Both the position numbers and the translations under genes were made by a program. Below are positions 5,925 through 6,063 of a DNA stretch of 6,063 nt, piece after piece. The stretch is taken from NCBI GenBank assembly GCA_964542665.1, contig CAZIUF010000042.1, positions 1 through 6,063 of the forward strand, given 5' to 3'. Below the pieces are notes generated by a model that was given only the letters and a program-made list of their open reading frames with translations, made no database searches and was not told where the DNA came from. The stretch is from JAGOLU01 sp964542665 (GTDB taxonomy: Bacteria > Patescibacteriota > Microgenomatia > UBA1406 > GWC2-37-13). The first letter of the stretch is position 1, and each line of letters opens with the position of its first letter.

Positions 5925-6063
5925 ATGGCACATACAAAAGCACAAAAAGCGACCAAAGGAAATCGAGATTCGTTTTCCAAGCGTCTTGGAGTGAAGATTT
6001 ATGGAGATCAAGTAGCTAAATCTGGTCACATCATCATCCGTCAACGAGGGAACAAATATTTTG
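5925..6063 (+). CDS. rpmA: 50S ribosomal protein L27, N-terminal part (cut by window end)
   Basis: L27 sits near the peptidyl-transferase centre of the 50S subunit, and in bacteria its N-terminal tail reaches toward the tRNA ends. The frame starting at ATG 5925 reads MAHTKAQKATKGNRDS, then SKRLGVKIYGDQ, then IIIRQRGNKYF, a clear match to the L27 pattern (MAHKKAGGSTRNGRDS, KRLGVKrfGg, IIVRQRGTKF). Forty-six codons are visible, about half of the usual 85-95; the rest lies beyond the window. The protein starts directly at MAH, with no Firmicutes-type N-terminal extension that needs cleavage by Prp, consistent with the lack of a prp gene between rplU and rpmA. The two glycines normally following the KKA motif are replaced (KAQKATKGN), a modest divergence in the tail. 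Confidence 0.95.
   Translation, partial: MAHTKAQKATKGNRDSFSKRLGVKIYGDQVAKSGHIIIRQRGNKYF

Overview
The window is a compact, gene-dense bacterial segment with five genes, all on the + strand: ftsA, ftsZ, ileS, rplU and the first 46 codons of rpmA. Gaps between genes are only 25, 33, 43 and 36 bases, and no stretch over 300 bases lacks a gene. I see no tRNA, rRNA, CRISPR array, insertion sequence, riboswitch or convincing rho-independent terminator. All reading frames are open under the standard bacterial code. The complete genes end in TAG or TAA, and no in-frame TGA occurs.

The organism is most likely an uncultivated member of the Candidate Phyla Radiation (Patescibacteria). This is inferred from the short gaps, the lack of Shine-Dalgarno sequences, the divergent but intact FtsA and FtsZ, the eukaryote-like (type 2) isoleucyl-tRNA synthetase, and short palindromic or tandem repeats translated inside a housekeeping gene. 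I cannot place it below that level from this sequence alone.

Layout: bases 1-27 hold the end of an upstream spacer with a -10 element. Bases 28-2506 hold the division pair: FtsA, the actin-like membrane anchor, and FtsZ, the tubulin-like ring protein. FtsZ ends in the conserved peptide that FtsA-type anchors bind. Bases 2540-5533 hold ileS. Bases 5577-6063 hold rplU and rpmA, which encode 50S proteins L21 and L27 and are neighbours in most bacteria. The theme is core growth: cell division plus translation.

Two things stand out. First, ileS carries at least three short repeat-like inserts, each in frame and each between rather than within the conserved catalytic motifs: an imperfect palindrome in an N-terminal extension, a GC-rich inverted repeat in the connective-peptide (CP1) region just before the editing motif, and a 7-bp tandem repeat between the catalytic core and the anticodon-binding domain. 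This resembles, in principle, the palindromic elements found inside Rickettsia genes. Second, each gene has a -10-like hexamer 3 to 10 bases before its ATG and no ribosome-binding site, which suggests leaderless or nearly leaderless mRNAs with a promoter in front of each gene.
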